A program made the translations under genes and the position numbers. Below the pieces are notes generated by a model. The model saw only the letters and a list, made by a program, of their open reading frames with translations. It did not search any database and was not told where the DNA came from. Shown here one piece after another: positions 9,222-18,699 of a DNA stretch of 64,000 bases; within the stretch, counting starts at the first letter, position 1; every line of letters starts with the position of its first letter. The stretch is from Amphiplicatus metriothermophilus (GTDB lineage: Bacteria > Pseudomonadota > Alphaproteobacteria > Caulobacterales > Parvularculaceae). Where the stretch lies: NCBI RefSeq assembly GCF_900199215.1, contig NZ_FZQA01000002.1:137501-201500 (forward strand), read 5' to 3'.

Positions 9222-9752
9222 ATGATTCTCGTCGCATTGGGATCGAATTCGCCATTCGGCCGGCTCGCCCCGGCCGACATCATTTTATCCGCGCTGGGCG
9301 CGCTGGGGCGAGTCGCAAATGTGCGAGCCGCGTCGCGACTTTATGCCTCGCCCGCCTGGCCGGACCCGACGGAGCCGCCTTTCGTCAACGCCGTGGCGCG
9401 GCTGGAGACGGCGCTGTGCGCGGAGGCGCTTCTGGCGTCTCTTCACGCCGTCGAAGCCGGCTTCGGCCGGCGCAGAAGCCGGCCGAACGCCCCGCGAACG
9501 CTCGATCTCGATCTTCTGGATTATCACGGCATGACGCGCGTTGCAGACGCCGCCTCTTCGCTGGTTCTGCCCCATCCCAGGCTCGCGAAGCGCGCCTTCG
9601 TGCTCGCGCCGCTCGCGGAGGTTGCGCCCGCATGGCGGCACCCGGCGACGGGCGAAACCGTCGCCGCGCTCGCAGCAGTGGCCCGGAACCCCGCCGTCCG
9701 GCCGCTGGCGGCGCCGGGGAGCGGCCGGCGGGGCGACGGATTCGAGGGGTGA
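9222..9752 (+). CDS. folK: 2-amino-4-hydroxy-6-hydroxymethyldihydropteridine pyrophosphokinase
   Basis: This 176-residue protein starts MILVALGSN, the classical HPPK N terminus. Later blocks are PPFVNAVARLET, the catalytic RPNAPRTLDLDLLDYHG (Mg/ATP-binding Asp residues) and LPHPRLAKRAFVLAPLAEV. It transfers pyrophosphate from ATP to the pterin in folate synthesis. The in-frame start at 9177 lies in what looks like promoter DNA, so 9222 is preferred. It is followed by rpoZ and the (p)ppGpp synthetase, a standard alphaproteobacterial order. Confidence 0.94.
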   Translation: MILVALGSNSPFGRLAPADIILSALGALGRVANVRAASRLYASPAWPDPTEPPFVNAVARLETALCAEALLASLHAVEAGFGRRRSRPNAPRTLDLDLLDYHGMTRVADAASSLVLPHPRLAKRAFVLAPLAEVAPAWRHPATGETVAALAAVARNPAVRPLAAPGSGRRGDGFEG

Positions 9753-9798
9753 TTTTGCGGCGCAGCAGTTGTCTTTCGGCGCGCGCAGGATTATGTCA

Positions 9799-9813
9799 GC
9801 GGGCTCAGCCCGC
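9799..9813 (+). terminator. Short GC hairpin between folK and rpoZ
   Basis: A perfect GCGGGC / GCCCGC stem with a 3-nt loop lies 47 nt after folK and 24 nt before the rpoZ start. It has no T-run. It may weaken readthrough from folK into rpoZ. Confidence 0.3.
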
Positions 9814-9836
9814 ACCACCCGCATCAGGAGAACCGG

Positions 9837-10199
9837 ATGGCTCGCGTCACCGTTGAAGATTGCGTCGAGAAGGTTTCGAACCGCTTCGATCTCGTATTGC
9901 TGGCCGCCCACCGGGCGCGCGTGCTTTCCTCAGGCGCGCCCTTGCTGGTCGATCGCGACAACGACAAGAACCCGGTCGTGGCGCTGCGCGAGATCGCCGA
10001 CGGCGCGCTCGAACCCGACGCCGTCGCGGAGGATCTCGTCGCCTCGCTGCAGAAGCATATCGACACCGAAGAACCTGAAGAGGGCGCTCCGGTGGAGAAG
10101 GCGGACCAGCCTGAATTCGACAGGATCACCGAGGAAGAATATATTCGCGCCCTGAAGGCGTCGGGGATGACGACGCCGCAGTCCCTGCCCAAGGGTTAA
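9837..10199 (+). CDS. rpoZ: DNA-directed RNA polymerase omega subunit
   Basis: This 120-residue protein has the omega signature at its N terminus ([13 protein letters not shown], then [14 protein letters not shown]) and [12 protein letters not shown]. The C-terminal acidic extension ending in a conserved EEEYIRAL segment is typical of alphaproteobacterial omega. It chaperones the beta' subunit and in many bacteria is linked to ppGpp binding, which fits the rsh gene 20 bp downstream. The ribosome-binding site AGGAG lies about 7 nt before the ATG. Confidence 0.95.
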   Translation: MARVTVEDCVEKVSNRFDLVLLAAHRARVLSSGAPLLVDRDNDKNPVVALREIADGALEPDAVAEDLVASLQKHIDTEEPEEGAPVEKADQPEFDRITEEEYIRALKASGMTTPQSLPKG

Positions 10200-10219
10200 G
10201 GGAGGCGCCGTCGGGCGAC

Positions 10220-12667
10220 ATGGCCGACCCCACCCACGGAGATCCCCGCCGTCACGGAGATCCGTCGTCCGTCGGCCGCGCCGAGATGGAACAGCATCGT
10301 CTCGCCGGAAAGGATGCTGGCGCGAATGCCGAGAAAACATGCGCGACTGCTGCGAAAACGCCTTCAGAACAGGGCTCGCGCGCGCCGCAAGCTCGCCCTG
10401 TCGGATCGTCGGCGACGACGGCGCAGACTCGTCGCGATCAGAACGATGCGACAGCGCCGGCGGCTTCGCATCCGGTGGGGTTCATCCGGCAATATGAGCT
10501 CGTCGATCGCGTCAAGGCGTACGATCCGCAGGCGGATGAAGACCTCCTGAATCGCGCCTATGTGTTCGCGATGAAGGCCCATGGCGGCCAGATGCGGAAG
10601 TCGGGCGATCCTTATTTTACCCATCCGCTCGCGGTGGCGGGCATCCTGACCGAACTGCGGGCCGATCCGGCGACCGTCGCCACGGCGCTGCTGCATGACG
10701 TCGTCGAGGACACCGACACGACGATCGACGAAATCCGGCGCCTTTTCGGCGACGAGATCGCGCGCCTGGTGGACGGCGTCACGAAGCTGTCGCAGATCGA
10801 GCTGAAATCGGACGCCAGCAAGCAAGCGGAGAATTTCCGGAAATTCGTCATGGCGATGGCGGACGACGTGCGCGTGCTGCTCGTCAAGCTCGCCGATCGT
10901 CTGCACAACATGCACACGCTCTATCACGTGCCGGATGCCGACAAGCGTCAGCGGGTCGCGCTCGAGACGATGGAGATATACGCGCCGCTCGCAGGCCGCA
11001 TCGGCGTGCAACGGTTTCGGGAAGAGCTCGAAGACCTGGCGTTCCGCGAGCTTAGCCCGCACGCCTATGAAACCATCAGCAAACGTCTGGAAGAGCTTCA
11101 GGCGACGACCGTGGGCGGCGTGGTGGAGCTCGCCCAGACCCTGCGCGCGCGGCTTGAGAAGGCGGGCGTAAAGGCCCAGGTTCACAGCCGCGAGAAACGC
11201 CCCTATTCCATCTGGCGCAAGATGGCGGCGAAGAACGTCTCCTTCGACGAAATCGCCGACATTTACGCCTTTCGCGTCATCGTCGACACGGTCGAGGACT
11301 GCTATCGCGCGCTTTACGTCATCCATACCGGATGGCGCATGATTCCGGCCGAATTCGACGATTACATTTCTGCGCCCAAGCCGAACCACTATCAGTCCAT
11401 CCACACCGCCGTCATCGGCCCGCCGCGGGCGGACGGCGGGCGCCAGCGGATCGAGATCCAGATCCGAACGAACGAAATGCACGAGACGGCCGAGCGCGGC
11501 GTCGCCGCCCACTGGCAATACAAGGACCCGGCCAATGGCGACGGCGGCGTCGTCGAGATCATCCCGCCTGGCCAGTACGACCCATATGAAACGCCGCGTC
11601 GGCTCGTCGAAATGTTCCAGCATGGCGAGGACGTCGAGGAGGCGCTGCGTTTCGCCAAGCTTGAGCTGTTTCAGGATCAGGTCTTCTGCTTCACGCCGAA
11701 GGGGCGGGTCATCGCGCTGCCGAAAGGAGCCACGGCGATCGACTTCGCCTATGCGGTGCACACCGACGTAGGCGACGAGTGCATCGGCGTGAAGATCAAC
11801 GGCGTGCAGAGGCCCTTGCGCACGCCCTTGAAGAACGGCGACGTGGTGCAGATCCTGCGCGCGAAAAACGCCCCGCCGCCCGCCGAGTGGGAGACGCTCG
11901 CGGTCACGGGCCGCGCGCGCTCCGCGATCCGTCGGCGCATCAAGAAGATGCAATATGCCGAGCAGGTCGCGCTCGGCCGCAGCATCGCCGAAAGCGTCTT
12001 CAGCGGCGCGCATCTTGAGTTTTCGCCCAAGGCGGTGCGGGCCGGCCTCGTTCGCCTCGGCGAGAGATCCGTCGACGACGTGCTCGCCAAGGTCGGCCGC
12101 GGCGAGCTTACGGTGAATCAGCTCATCGAAGCGGTCTATCCAGGCGCTAGCCATGAAGCCGAAGGCGAGATCCGCGCCGCCGGGCGCAAGCCGTTCAAGC
12201 CGCGCGTCGCCATTGAAGGACTCACCCCCGGCGTGTCGGTGAAGATGGCGCAATGCTGCACGCCGCTTCCGGGCGAGCGCATCGTCGGCATTCGCCAGCC
12301 CGACGGCTCGATACTCGTGCACACGATCTATTGCGAGAAGCTCGCCGAAGAAGATCCCCCTCAGGGGCTCTGGCTCGACCTCAAATGGCGCCGCGACGGC
12401 GAGGGGCTGTTCGGTTACGCCCGGATCGTCGTAACGGTGCGCAACGAGATCGGCGTTTTGTCGGACGTCGCGGGCATCATCGCCCGCTATGGGGTCTCCA
12501 TCGCCAACATCAAGATGCGCAATCGCGCGCAGGATTTCGTAGAGATGTTCATCGACGTCGAGGTGAAGGACGCCCGCCAGCTCATGCAGATGCTGGCCGG
12601 CCTCAGGGCCTCGGCCAATGTGGTGTCGGCCGAAAGACGCGAGGGCGCGGACGATGAAGACCGCTGA
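10220..12667 (+). CDS. rsh: Bifunctional (p)ppGpp synthetase/hydrolase (RelA/SpoT homologue)
   Basis: The single Rsh stringent-response enzyme expected in an alphaproteobacterium. Domain order is an N-terminal extension, an HD hydrolase (THPL, HD at 159-160 in LLHDVVEDT, LVKLADRLHNM), a synthetase (KRPYSIWRKM, PNHYQSIHTAV, IEIQIRT), a TGS domain (VFCFTPKGRVIALPKGATAIDFAYAVH), a conserved-Cys region (MAQCCTPLPGERIVGI) and a C-terminal ACT domain. Both active sites look intact. At 815 residues it is about 80 longer than usual. The first 85 residues are low-complexity, and an in-frame GTG at 10475 (VGFIRQYELV) would give the usual length, so the true start may be there. The 3' end overlaps pyrE by 14 bp. 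Confidence 0.95.
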   Translation: MADPTHGDPRRHGDPSSVGRAEMEQHRLAGKDAGANAEKTCATAAKTPSEQGSRAPQARPVGSSATTAQTRRDQNDATAPAASHPVGFIRQYELVDRVKAYDPQADEDLLNRAYVFAMKAHGGQMRKSGDPYFTHPLAVAGILTELRADPATVATALLHDVVEDTDTTIDEIRRLFGDEIARLVDGVTKLSQIELKSDASKQAENFRKFVMAMADDVRVLLVKLADRLHNMHTLYHVPDADKRQRVALETMEIYAPLAGRIGVQRFREELEDLAFRELSPHAYETISKRLEELQATTVGGVVELAQTLRARLEKAGVKAQVHSREKRPYSIWRKMAAKNVSFDEIADIYAFRVIVDTVEDCYRALYVIHTGWRMIPAEFDDYISAPKPNHYQSIHTAVIGPPRADGGRQRIEIQIRTNEMHETAERGVAAHWQYKDPANGDGGVVEIIPPGQYDPYETPRRLVEMFQHGEDVEEALRFAKLELFQDQVFCFTPKGRVIALPKGATAIDFAYAVHTDVGDECIGVKINGVQRPLRTPLKNGDVVQILRAKNAPPPAEWETLAVTGRARSAIRRRIKKMQYAEQVALGRSIAESVFSGAHLEFSPKAVRAGLVRLGERSVDDVLAKVGRGELTVNQLIEAVYPGASHEAEGEIRAAGRKPFKPRVAIEGLTPGVSVKMAQCCTPLPGERIVGIRQPDGSILVHTIYCEKLAEEDPPQGLWLDLKWRRDGEGLFGYARIVVTVRNEIGVLSDVAGIIARYGVSIANIKMRNRAQDFVEMFIDVEVKDARQLMQMLAGLRASANVVSAERREGADDEDR

Positions 12668-13241
12668 CGTGCTGAAAGAGTTCGAGGAAGCCGGCGCGCT
12701 CCAGAAAGGACATTTCGTCCTGTCGTCGGGCCTTCACAGCGACACGTATCTCAACAAGTCGATCGTCTCCATGCACCCGCCGCGTACGGAAAAACTGTGC
12801 CGGGCGCTTGCGGAGAAAATCCGCGGCGCCTTCGGCTCTGACGTCGATTACGTGGTTTCGCCTGCAATGGGCGCGATCATTTACGGCTACGAGACCGCGC
12901 GCCATCTCGGCGTTCCTTTCATGTTCGTCGAACGGGTCGAGGGGAGGTTCGAGTTGCGGCGCGGCTTTTCGCTGGAGAAGGGCGCGCGCGTCGCCGTGGT
13001 GGAGGACATCGTTTCGACAGGCCTTTCGGCGCGCGAATGCATCGAGGCCGTGCGCGCGCTTGGAGCGGAGGTCATCGGCCTCGGCTGTCTCATCGACCGC
13101 TCGGACGGGACGGCGGACGTCGGCGCGCCGCTCGTCGCGCTGGCGGCGCTGAATGTCGAGGCCTGGCCGGCGGACGCGCTTCCAGATCATCTCAAGGCGA
13201 TTCCGGCGGTCAAGCCGGGCAGCCGCGGAGTGAGCCAATGA
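12654..13241 (+). CDS. pyrE: Orotate phosphoribosyltransferase
   Basis: This 195-residue enzyme adds PRPP to orotate in UMP synthesis. It has the N-terminal [18 protein letters not shown] block and the PRPP-binding motif [16 protein letters not shown]. The start is the ATG at 12654 ([14 protein letters not shown]), 14 bp inside the end of the rsh gene. The stop overlaps the pdxJ start (ATGA). Pairing of a ppGpp enzyme gene with a nucleotide-synthesis gene is conserved in this lineage and probably reflects co-transcription rather than direct regulation. Confidence 0.95.
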   Translation: MKTADVLKEFEEAGALQKGHFVLSSGLHSDTYLNKSIVSMHPPRTEKLCRALAEKIRGAFGSDVDYVVSPAMGAIIYGYETARHLGVPFMFVERVEGRFELRRGFSLEKGARVAVVEDIVSTGLSARECIEAVRALGAEVIGLGCLIDRSDGTADVGAPLVALAALNVEAWPADALPDHLKAIPAVKPGSRGVSQ

Positions 13242-14020
13242 GCAGCCAGTCGTCAAAAGAGGGGGCGAAAAGGCCGATCCGGCTCGGCGTCAACATCGAC
13301 CATGTGGCGACCATCCGCAACGCGCGCGGCGGACCGCATCCAGACCCCGTGCGCGCCGCCCAGCTCGCCGCCGACGCCGGCGCCGACGGCGTCACCGCCC
13401 ATTTGCGCGAGGATCGCCGGCATATCCGCGACGACGACATGCGCCGGCTCAAGGCGGAGATCGATCTGCCGCTCAATTTCGAGATGGCCGCCACCGCGGA
13501 GATGCACAAGATCGTCGCCGAAGTGCGTCCGCACGCCTGCTGCATCGTTCCCGAGAACCGCAACGAGCGCACGACCGAGGGCGGGCTCGACGTACACGGT
13601 CAGAAGACGTTCATCGCGCCCTATGTGCGCGAGCTGAGCGATGCAGGCATTCGCGTCTCGCTCTTTGTCGATCCGCAGGAAAAACAGATCGAAGCGGCCA
13701 GGGAGGTCGGCGCCCCGGTCGTCGAAATCCACACCGGCGCCTATTACGAGGCCTGCGCCGCAACCCGGCCCGAGCGCATCGCCCATGAGCTCGAACTGAT
13801 CCGAAAGGCCGCCGCCTTCGCCGCCGGGCTGGGGCTTGAGGTGCACGCCGGCCACGGGCTCACCTTTCACAACGTCCAGCCGGTTGCTGCGATCGCCGAG
13901 ATCATGGAGCTCAATATCGGCCACTTCCTCATCGGCGAGTCGGTGTTCATGGGACTTGGCGCGGCGGTGAAGGAGATGAAGCGGCTGATGCAGGACGCGC
14001 GCACGGGCGGGCATTACTGA
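13238..14020 (+). CDS. pdxJ: Pyridoxine 5'-phosphate synthase
   Basis: This 260-residue TIM-barrel enzyme closes the pyridoxine ring from 1-deoxyxylulose 5-phosphate and 3-amino-1-hydroxyacetone phosphate. The signature blocks are [60 protein letters not shown] and [17 protein letters not shown]. The ATG at 13238 overlaps the pyrE stop, and the stop overlaps the acpS start (TGATG). The pdxJ-acpS pair is an old proteobacterial association. Confidence 0.96.
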   Translation: MSSQSSKEGAKRPIRLGVNIDHVATIRNARGGPHPDPVRAAQLAADAGADGVTAHLREDRRHIRDDDMRRLKAEIDLPLNFEMAATAEMHKIVAEVRPHACCIVPENRNERTTEGGLDVHGQKTFIAPYVRELSDAGIRVSLFVDPQEKQIEAAREVGAPVVEIHTGAYYEACAATRPERIAHELELIRKAAAFAAGLGLEVHAGHGLTFHNVQPVAAIAEIMELNIGHFLIGESVFMGLGAAVKEMKRLMQDARTGGHY

Positions 14021-14427
14021 TGATCGTGGGCCTCGGCAATGACATCATCGACATCCGCCGGATCGAGCGCACGCTCGAACGGCATGGGGAGCGCTTCGTC
14101 AGGCGCGTCTTCACCGAGATCGAGCAGGCGAAATCCGATCGCCGGCTCAACCGGGCCGCGTCCTACGCCAAACGCTTCGCCGCGAAGGAAGCCTGCGCGA
14201 AGGCGCTCGGCACCGGGCTTTCGCGCGGCGTCTTCTGGCGCGACATGGGCGTGGTGAATCTGCCCGGAGGCAAGCCGACCATGCGCCTCACGGGCGGCGC
14301 GGCGAAAAGGCTTGAAGAAATCGTCCCGCCCGGCCATGCAGCGGACATTCACGTGACCATCACCGACGAATATCCGCTCGCGCAGGCTTTCGTGATTATC
14401 TACGCTCGGCCGGCGCAGGAAACATGA
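14020..14427 (+). CDS. acpS: Holo-[acyl-carrier-protein] synthase
   Basis: This 135-residue phosphopantetheinyl transferase transfers the 4'-phosphopantetheine arm from CoA to ACP. The N-terminal [16 protein letters not shown] (Mg-binding Asp8) and the [16 protein letters not shown] block (catalytic Glu) are both intact. It is translationally coupled to pdxJ by a one-base overlap. The next gene, lepB, starts 66 bp downstream with its own ribosome-binding site. Confidence 0.96.
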   Translation: MIVGLGNDIIDIRRIERTLERHGERFVRRVFTEIEQAKSDRRLNRAASYAKRFAAKEACAKALGTGLSRGVFWRDMGVVNLPGGKPTMRLTGGAAKRLEEIVPPGHAADIHVTITDEYPLAQAFVIIYARPAQET

Positions 14428-14493
14428 TAGGGATCGGCGCGCGGCGGGGGGCTGCGGCGATTGCGAAGCGGAAAGACAGGCAGGGAGCGGAGA

Positions 14494-15294
14494 ATGGCGT
14501 TTGGTCTGAAAAGCGGCGTCGAGGGGGAGCCGCTGAAAGAGAAGAAAAAGCTCACCGCGGCCGAGGAGGCGTGGGATCTGGCGAAGACCGTCTTCTACGC
14601 CGTGGCGATCGCGCTCGTCCTGCGTATCGCGCTGTTCCAGCCGTTTAACATTCCCTCGGGCTCCATGCAGCCCAATCTGCTGGTCGGCGATTTTCTTTTC
14701 GTCTCGAAGCCGGCCTACGGCTATTCGCGCGCCTCGCTCGTCTATCCCTTGACGCGCCTGCCGATCGAAGGCCGGCTGTTCGGCAAGGCGCCGGAACGCG
14801 GCGACATCGTGGTGTTCAAGAACCGCAAGGATCACAACAAGGATTACATCAAGCGCGTCATCGGCCTGCCGGGCGATGAGATACGCATGATCAACGGCCG
14901 TCTGCACATCAATGGCGAGCCGGTGCGCAAGGAATTCATCGGCATGCAGATGACCGTCTGCGGCGCCCGGATGAGAGAAGCGCCGATCTATCGAGAAACG
15001 CTCGACAACGGCGTGAGCTATATCGTTGAGGAATGCGACGGCGACAATAACGAGCTCGACAACACGCCTTCCTATTACGTGCCGGCCGGCCATTACTTCA
15101 TGATGGGCGACAACCGCGACCATTCGCAGGACAGCAGGGTTCTGCACGCGGTCGGCTTCGTGCCTGAGGACGATCTCGTCGGCAAGGCGGAACGGCTGTT
15201 CTTCTCCGTCGACGGCTCGAAGGCGCGGCTGTGGGAAGTCTGGAAATGGCCTTTCGCCGTCCGCTACGGTCGAATTTTCGACCCGGTGCGATGA
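14494..15294 (+). CDS. lepB: Signal peptidase I
   Basis: This 266-residue membrane serine protease removes Sec signal peptides. A single N-terminal membrane helix (FYAVAIALVLRIALF) is followed by box B with the nucleophile Ser57 (PSGSMQPNLLVGD), box D with the general-base Lys120 (DYIKRVIGLPGD) and box E (GDNRDHSQDSR). A CAGGGAG ribosome-binding site precedes the ATG at 14494; the upstream in-frame ATG at 14461 lacks one. The stop overlaps the rnc start (ATGA). Confidence 0.96.
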   Translation: MAFGLKSGVEGEPLKEKKKLTAAEEAWDLAKTVFYAVAIALVLRIALFQPFNIPSGSMQPNLLVGDFLFVSKPAYGYSRASLVYPLTRLPIEGRLFGKAPERGDIVVFKNRKDHNKDYIKRVIGLPGDEIRMINGRLHINGEPVRKEFIGMQMTVCGARMREAPIYRETLDNGVSYIVEECDGDNNELDNTPSYYVPAGHYFMMGDNRDHSQDSRVLHAVGFVPEDDLVGKAERLFFSVDGSKARLWEVWKWPFAVRYGRIFDPVR

Positions 15295-15986
15295 CCGACG
15301 CAGGCCTCGACGCTTTGGAGAATCGGGTCGGGCATCATTTCGCCGACGCCTCCTTGCTGGAGCGCGCGCTCACCCATTCCAGTCTTTCGGCGGGCGGGCG
15401 CGTGCGCGATCTCGAACGGCTGGAGTTTCTGGGCGACCGGGTGCTGGGCCTGCTTGCCGCCGAAGCGCTCTGGCGGCGTTATCCGCATCTCGAAGAGGGC
15501 GACCTCGCGACGCGATTCAACGCGCTCGTGCGCAAGGAGACCTGCGCCAAGGCGGCGCTTGCGCTCGGACTGGATGCGCTGATCCGCATGTCGCCCCATG
15601 AGGAGAGCGCCGGCGGACGGCGCAAGAAGGCCATTCTGGGCGACGTCTGCGAGGCGTTTCTCGGCGCGCTCTACATCGACGGCGGGCTGGAGGCGGCCCG
15701 GCGCGCCTTCGACCTGTTCTGGGCGCCCAATCTGGAGGCGCTGTCGACGGCTCATCGCGATCCGAAAACCACGCTTCAGGAATGGAGCCAGGAGCGCAAG
15801 AAAGGCCCGCCCCGCTATGAGGTCGTCGCCTCCGGCGGGCCCGCCCATGCGCCAGCCTTCGAGATCGAGGTGCAGGTGGAGGGCTTCGCGCCGGCGCGCG
15901 GCGAAGGCCGCTCCAAGCGGCAGGCCCAGATGGCCGCCGCCGAAGCATTCCTCATCCGCGAAGGCGTGTGGAAGGAAGATGACTGA
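15291..15986 (+). CDS. rnc: Ribonuclease III
   Basis: This 231-residue double-strand-specific RNase matures rRNA and some mRNAs. The endonuclease signature ERLEFLGDRVLG and a second acidic cluster in KKAILGDVCEAFLGALYIDGG carry the Mg-binding residues. A C-terminal dsRBD starts near DPKTTLQEWSQ and ends GRSKRQAQMAAAEAFL. The start at 15291 (MTDAGLDALENRVG) overlaps the lepB stop; the longer reading frame runs inside lepB. It overlaps era by 8 bp, giving the classical lepB-rnc-era set. Confidence 0.96.
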   Translation: MTDAGLDALENRVGHHFADASLLERALTHSSLSAGGRVRDLERLEFLGDRVLGLLAAEALWRRYPHLEEGDLATRFNALVRKETCAKAALALGLDALIRMSPHEESAGGRRKKAILGDVCEAFLGALYIDGGLEAARRAFDLFWAPNLEALSTAHRDPKTTLQEWSQERKKGPPRYEVVASGGPAHAPAFEIEVQVEGFAPARGEGRSKRQAQMAAAEAFLIREGVWKEDD

Positions 15987-16920
15987 AACGCGCTGCGCTT
16001 TCGTCGCCGTCATCGGCGCGCCCAACGCCGGCAAATCGACGCTCGTCAATGCGATGGTCGGCGCGAAGGTGTCGATCGTCACCCACAAGGTGCAGACGAC
16101 GCGCGCGCGCGTGCGCGGCGTGGCGATCCATGACGAGACGCAACTCGTCTTCATCGACACGCCGGGGATCTTCTCCCCGCGCCGAAGGCTCGATCGCGCT
16201 ATGGTCGCCGCGGCCTGGGATGCGCTCGAAGGCGCCGACGTCATATTGCTTATGGTCGACGCGCCGGCCTATCGGGCGGGAAAGGGCGGCGCGGGCGCGG
16301 ACGCGGCCTCGCGCCGCGCGGTCGAGGATACGGATGCGATCGTCGCGGGTCTGAAAGAGCGCGGCGCCAAGGCGGTTCTCGTGCTCAACAAGATCGACCG
16401 CATCGCGCGCGGCGAGCTTCTGGCGCTGATCGACGCGTTCAATGCGCACGGCGTCTTTACGGACGTTTTCCTGATTTCGGCGACGACCGGCGACGGAATC
16501 CTTGATCTCAAGGCGTTCCTCGCCAAACGCGCGCCGCAAGGCCCATGGATGTATCCGGAAGATCAGCTTTCTGATAATTCAGAAAGGCTCATGGCGGCTG
16601 AGGTGACGCGCGAAAAGATCTACCTGCGCCTCCATCAGGAGCTGCCCTACGAGACGACCGTCGAGACGGAAAGCTGGACGCGTACGGGGAAAGGCGGCAT
16701 CCGCATCGAACAGACGATCTATGTCGCGCGCGAAAGCCAGAAGCCGATCGTTCTCGGCAAGGGCGGCCAAACCCTGAAGGCCATCGGCGCGGCGGCGCGC
16801 AGGGAGCTGACCGAGCTTCTCGGCGTTCCGGTTCATCTTTTCCTTCACGTGAAGGTCAAGGAGAACTGGGCCGAAGACCCGGCGCGCTATCGCGCCATGG
16901 GACTCGACGTCGCCGACTGA
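15979..16920 (+). CDS. era: GTPase Era
   Basis: This 313-residue GTPase takes part in 16S rRNA maturation and 30S assembly. G1 is GAPNAGKST, the G2 effector region includes KVQTTRARVRGV, G3 is DTPGI and G4 is NKID. The C-terminal KH domain contains KPIVLGKGGQTLKAIGAAARREL. A longer-than-usual Gly/Ala-rich insert (AYRAGKGGAGADAASRR) lies between G3 and G4. The true start is the ATG at 15979, 8 bp inside rnc; the reading frame open upstream of it is a shadow of rnc. Confidence 0.95.
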   Translation: MTETRCAFVAVIGAPNAGKSTLVNAMVGAKVSIVTHKVQTTRARVRGVAIHDETQLVFIDTPGIFSPRRRLDRAMVAAAWDALEGADVILLMVDAPAYRAGKGGAGADAASRRAVEDTDAIVAGLKERGAKAVLVLNKIDRIARGELLALIDAFNAHGVFTDVFLISATTGDGILDLKAFLAKRAPQGPWMYPEDQLSDNSERLMAAEVTREKIYLRLHQELPYETTVETESWTRTGKGGIRIEQTIYVARESQKPIVLGKGGQTLKAIGAAARRELTELLGVPVHLFLHVKVKENWAEDPARYRAMGLDVAD

Positions 16921-16966
16921 GCCGCCGCGGCGCGGCTCTCGCCGGAAGACGTGATCGGAGCGTTCG

Positions 16967-17695
16967 ATGCAGTTCGCGGACGAAGCCGTCGTTCTCTCGG
17001 CCCGGCCTCATGGGGAGGCGCATGCCGTGGTCGAGCTTTTCACGCCCGCGCACGGGCGCTGGGCGGGGCTCGTCTATGGCGGGCAGGGACGGCGGATGCA
17101 GCCCGTCCTGCAGCCGGGCAACGGCGTGCGCGCCGAATGGAAGGGCAGGCTCAGCGACAGCCTCGGCCATTTCTCCCTGGAGCTTGTCAACGCGCGCGCG
17201 GCCGCGCTGATGCAGGAACGGCTGTCCCTTGCGGGTCTTTCGGCGGCCTGCGCGGTCGCCGCGGCCTGCCTTCCCGAGCGCGAGGCTCATGCCCGCGCCT
17301 ATCATGCGATGAGCGTGCTGCTCGACAATCTCGACGACGCGCAGGTCTGGCCGGCGCTGATGGCGCGATGGGAGCTCGGGCTGCTCGCCGAACTCGGCTT
17401 CGGTTTGACGCTTGATCGCTGCGCGGCGACCGGGACGCGGGAGAACCTGATCTATGTCTCGCCGCGCTCGGCCTGCGCGGTGTCGGCCGAAGCGGGCGAG
17501 CCCTACAAGGGAAAGCTTCTGCCGTTGCCGGCGTTCCTGCGCGGCGAATCGGCCGAAGCGAGCCTCGCCGACGCGCTCGACGCGCTGAAGACCACCGGCT
17601 ACTTCATCGAGACGCGCATTCTCCACCCGGCGGGCCGCCAGCTTCCGGAAGCGCGCGCGAGGCTGTTGGAATTGCTCGCCAAAACAAATAATTAG
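16967..17695 (+). CDS. recO: DNA repair protein RecO
   Basis: This 242-residue recombination mediator loads RecA at gaps together with RecR. The N-terminal OB-fold starts MQFADEAVVLSARPHGEAHAVVELFT and continues HGRWAGLVYGGQGRRMQPVLQPGN. The C-terminal helical region includes RWELGLLAELGFGLTLDRC. A GGAG ribosome-binding site sits about 6 nt before the ATG. It ends the dense housekeeping run; era-recO adjacency is conserved in proteobacteria. Confidence 0.93.
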   Translation: MQFADEAVVLSARPHGEAHAVVELFTPAHGRWAGLVYGGQGRRMQPVLQPGNGVRAEWKGRLSDSLGHFSLELVNARAAALMQERLSLAGLSAACAVAAACLPEREAHARAYHAMSVLLDNLDDAQVWPALMARWELGLLAELGFGLTLDRCAATGTRENLIYVSPRSACAVSAEAGEPYKGKLLPLPAFLRGESAEASLADALDALKTTGYFIETRILHPAGRQLPEARARLLELLAKTNN

Positions 17696-17731
17696 CCCCT
17701 GTTTTTGCGCCGCCGCGCCGAGGCTCGTATC

Positions 17732-18628
17732 ATGCCCGGCGAGGCATTCTTCCCGCCCTTTCGCGACCCGTCGCAGCAGGAGATGACCGAAGATCAGGAA
17801 TCATATCGCCGCGCCAATGAGGCGAAAGCGAAATTCGACGATATCTACAACGCGCCGGATCCGCGCGCCTATTACGCGACTCTCGCCGCGCTCGATTACC
17901 AAATCCCGACCCAAGCGCGGCCTGTGTTTCAGAGATTGATCCGCAGCATCGACAAGGAACGTCCGAAAGTCGTGGACGTCGGGTGCTCCTATGGCGTGAA
18001 CGCCGCCATGATCCGACACGATCTGAGCTTCGACGCGCTGGCGCGTCGTTACGCCGCGCCAAAGATGCAGGCCGCCGCGACGGCCGAGGTCATTCTAGAA
18101 GACGCCAGACTGTTCGCCGAACTGCCGCAGGCGGTAGAGGCTTCTTTCATCGGCGTCGATGTCGCTAACGAAGCGGCGGGCTATGCGAAATCCGTCGGCC
18201 TCATCGAGGAGGCGGCGGTGGAGAATCTCGAGGTCGAGCCCCTTTACGATCCCGCGCCGTTCGCCGACGCCGACCTGTTCATCACCACCGGCGCCGTGGG
18301 CTATGTGACCGCTGAGACCTTCGCAAAACTCATCGACGCGGTGAAAGGCCCGCCGCCGATGGTCGCCGCGTTCGTGCTCCGTCAGTTTCCCTTCGACGAC
18401 ATCGCCGCGCGCCTTGAGGATTACGGCTTGATCACCCGGAAGCTGGAAGGGCGATATTTTCCCCAGCGCCGCTTCCGCGACGCGGCGGAGGCCGAAGCGG
18501 CGGTCGAGGCGGTGCGCGCGCTCGGGCTCGACCCGACAGGGCTTGAGGCGGAAGGGCGCTATTACGCGGAGCTTTATCTCGCCGCGCCCAGGGGCGGGCT
18601 GCGCGTTGAGACGCTTTTTCCGGCCTGA
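17732..18628 (+). CDS. Class I SAM-dependent methyltransferase-like protein, substrate unknown
   Basis: This 298-residue protein has a Rossmann motif I ([17 protein letters not shown]), a post-I acidic segment ([16 protein letters not shown]) and a motif IV-like stretch ([15 protein letters not shown]). The rest is alpha-helical with no signal peptide or membrane segment, so it should be cytoplasmic. I chose the ATG at 17732 over an in-frame upstream start at 17705 that adds only an Arg-rich leader. An alternative is the ATG at 17783 ([10 protein letters not shown]). The start is 37 bp after recO. No clear functional link to neighbours. Confidence 0.75.
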   Translation: MPGEAFFPPFRDPSQQEMTEDQESYRRANEAKAKFDDIYNAPDPRAYYATLAALDYQIPTQARPVFQRLIRSIDKERPKVVDVGCSYGVNAAMIRHDLSFDALARRYAAPKMQAAATAEVILEDARLFAELPQAVEASFIGVDVANEAAGYAKSVGLIEEAAVENLEVEPLYDPAPFADADLFITTGAVGYVTAETFAKLIDAVKGPPPMVAAFVLRQFPFDDIAARLEDYGLITRKLEGRYFPQRRFRDAAEAEAAVEAVRALGLDPTGLEAEGRYYAELYLAAPRGGLRVETLFPA

Positions 18629-18699
18629 GCGCGGCGCTGGAAAAGGGCGGGAGTCGGGGGCGGCTGGCGCCGCGCCGAGACTCTGCTATCCAGCCCGGC

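Noticed and set aside
10364-12322. 652-codon minus-strand frame opposite the (p)ppGpp synthetase
   Set aside because: Antisense shadow of an intact Rsh protein; no ribosome-binding site or recognisable domain.
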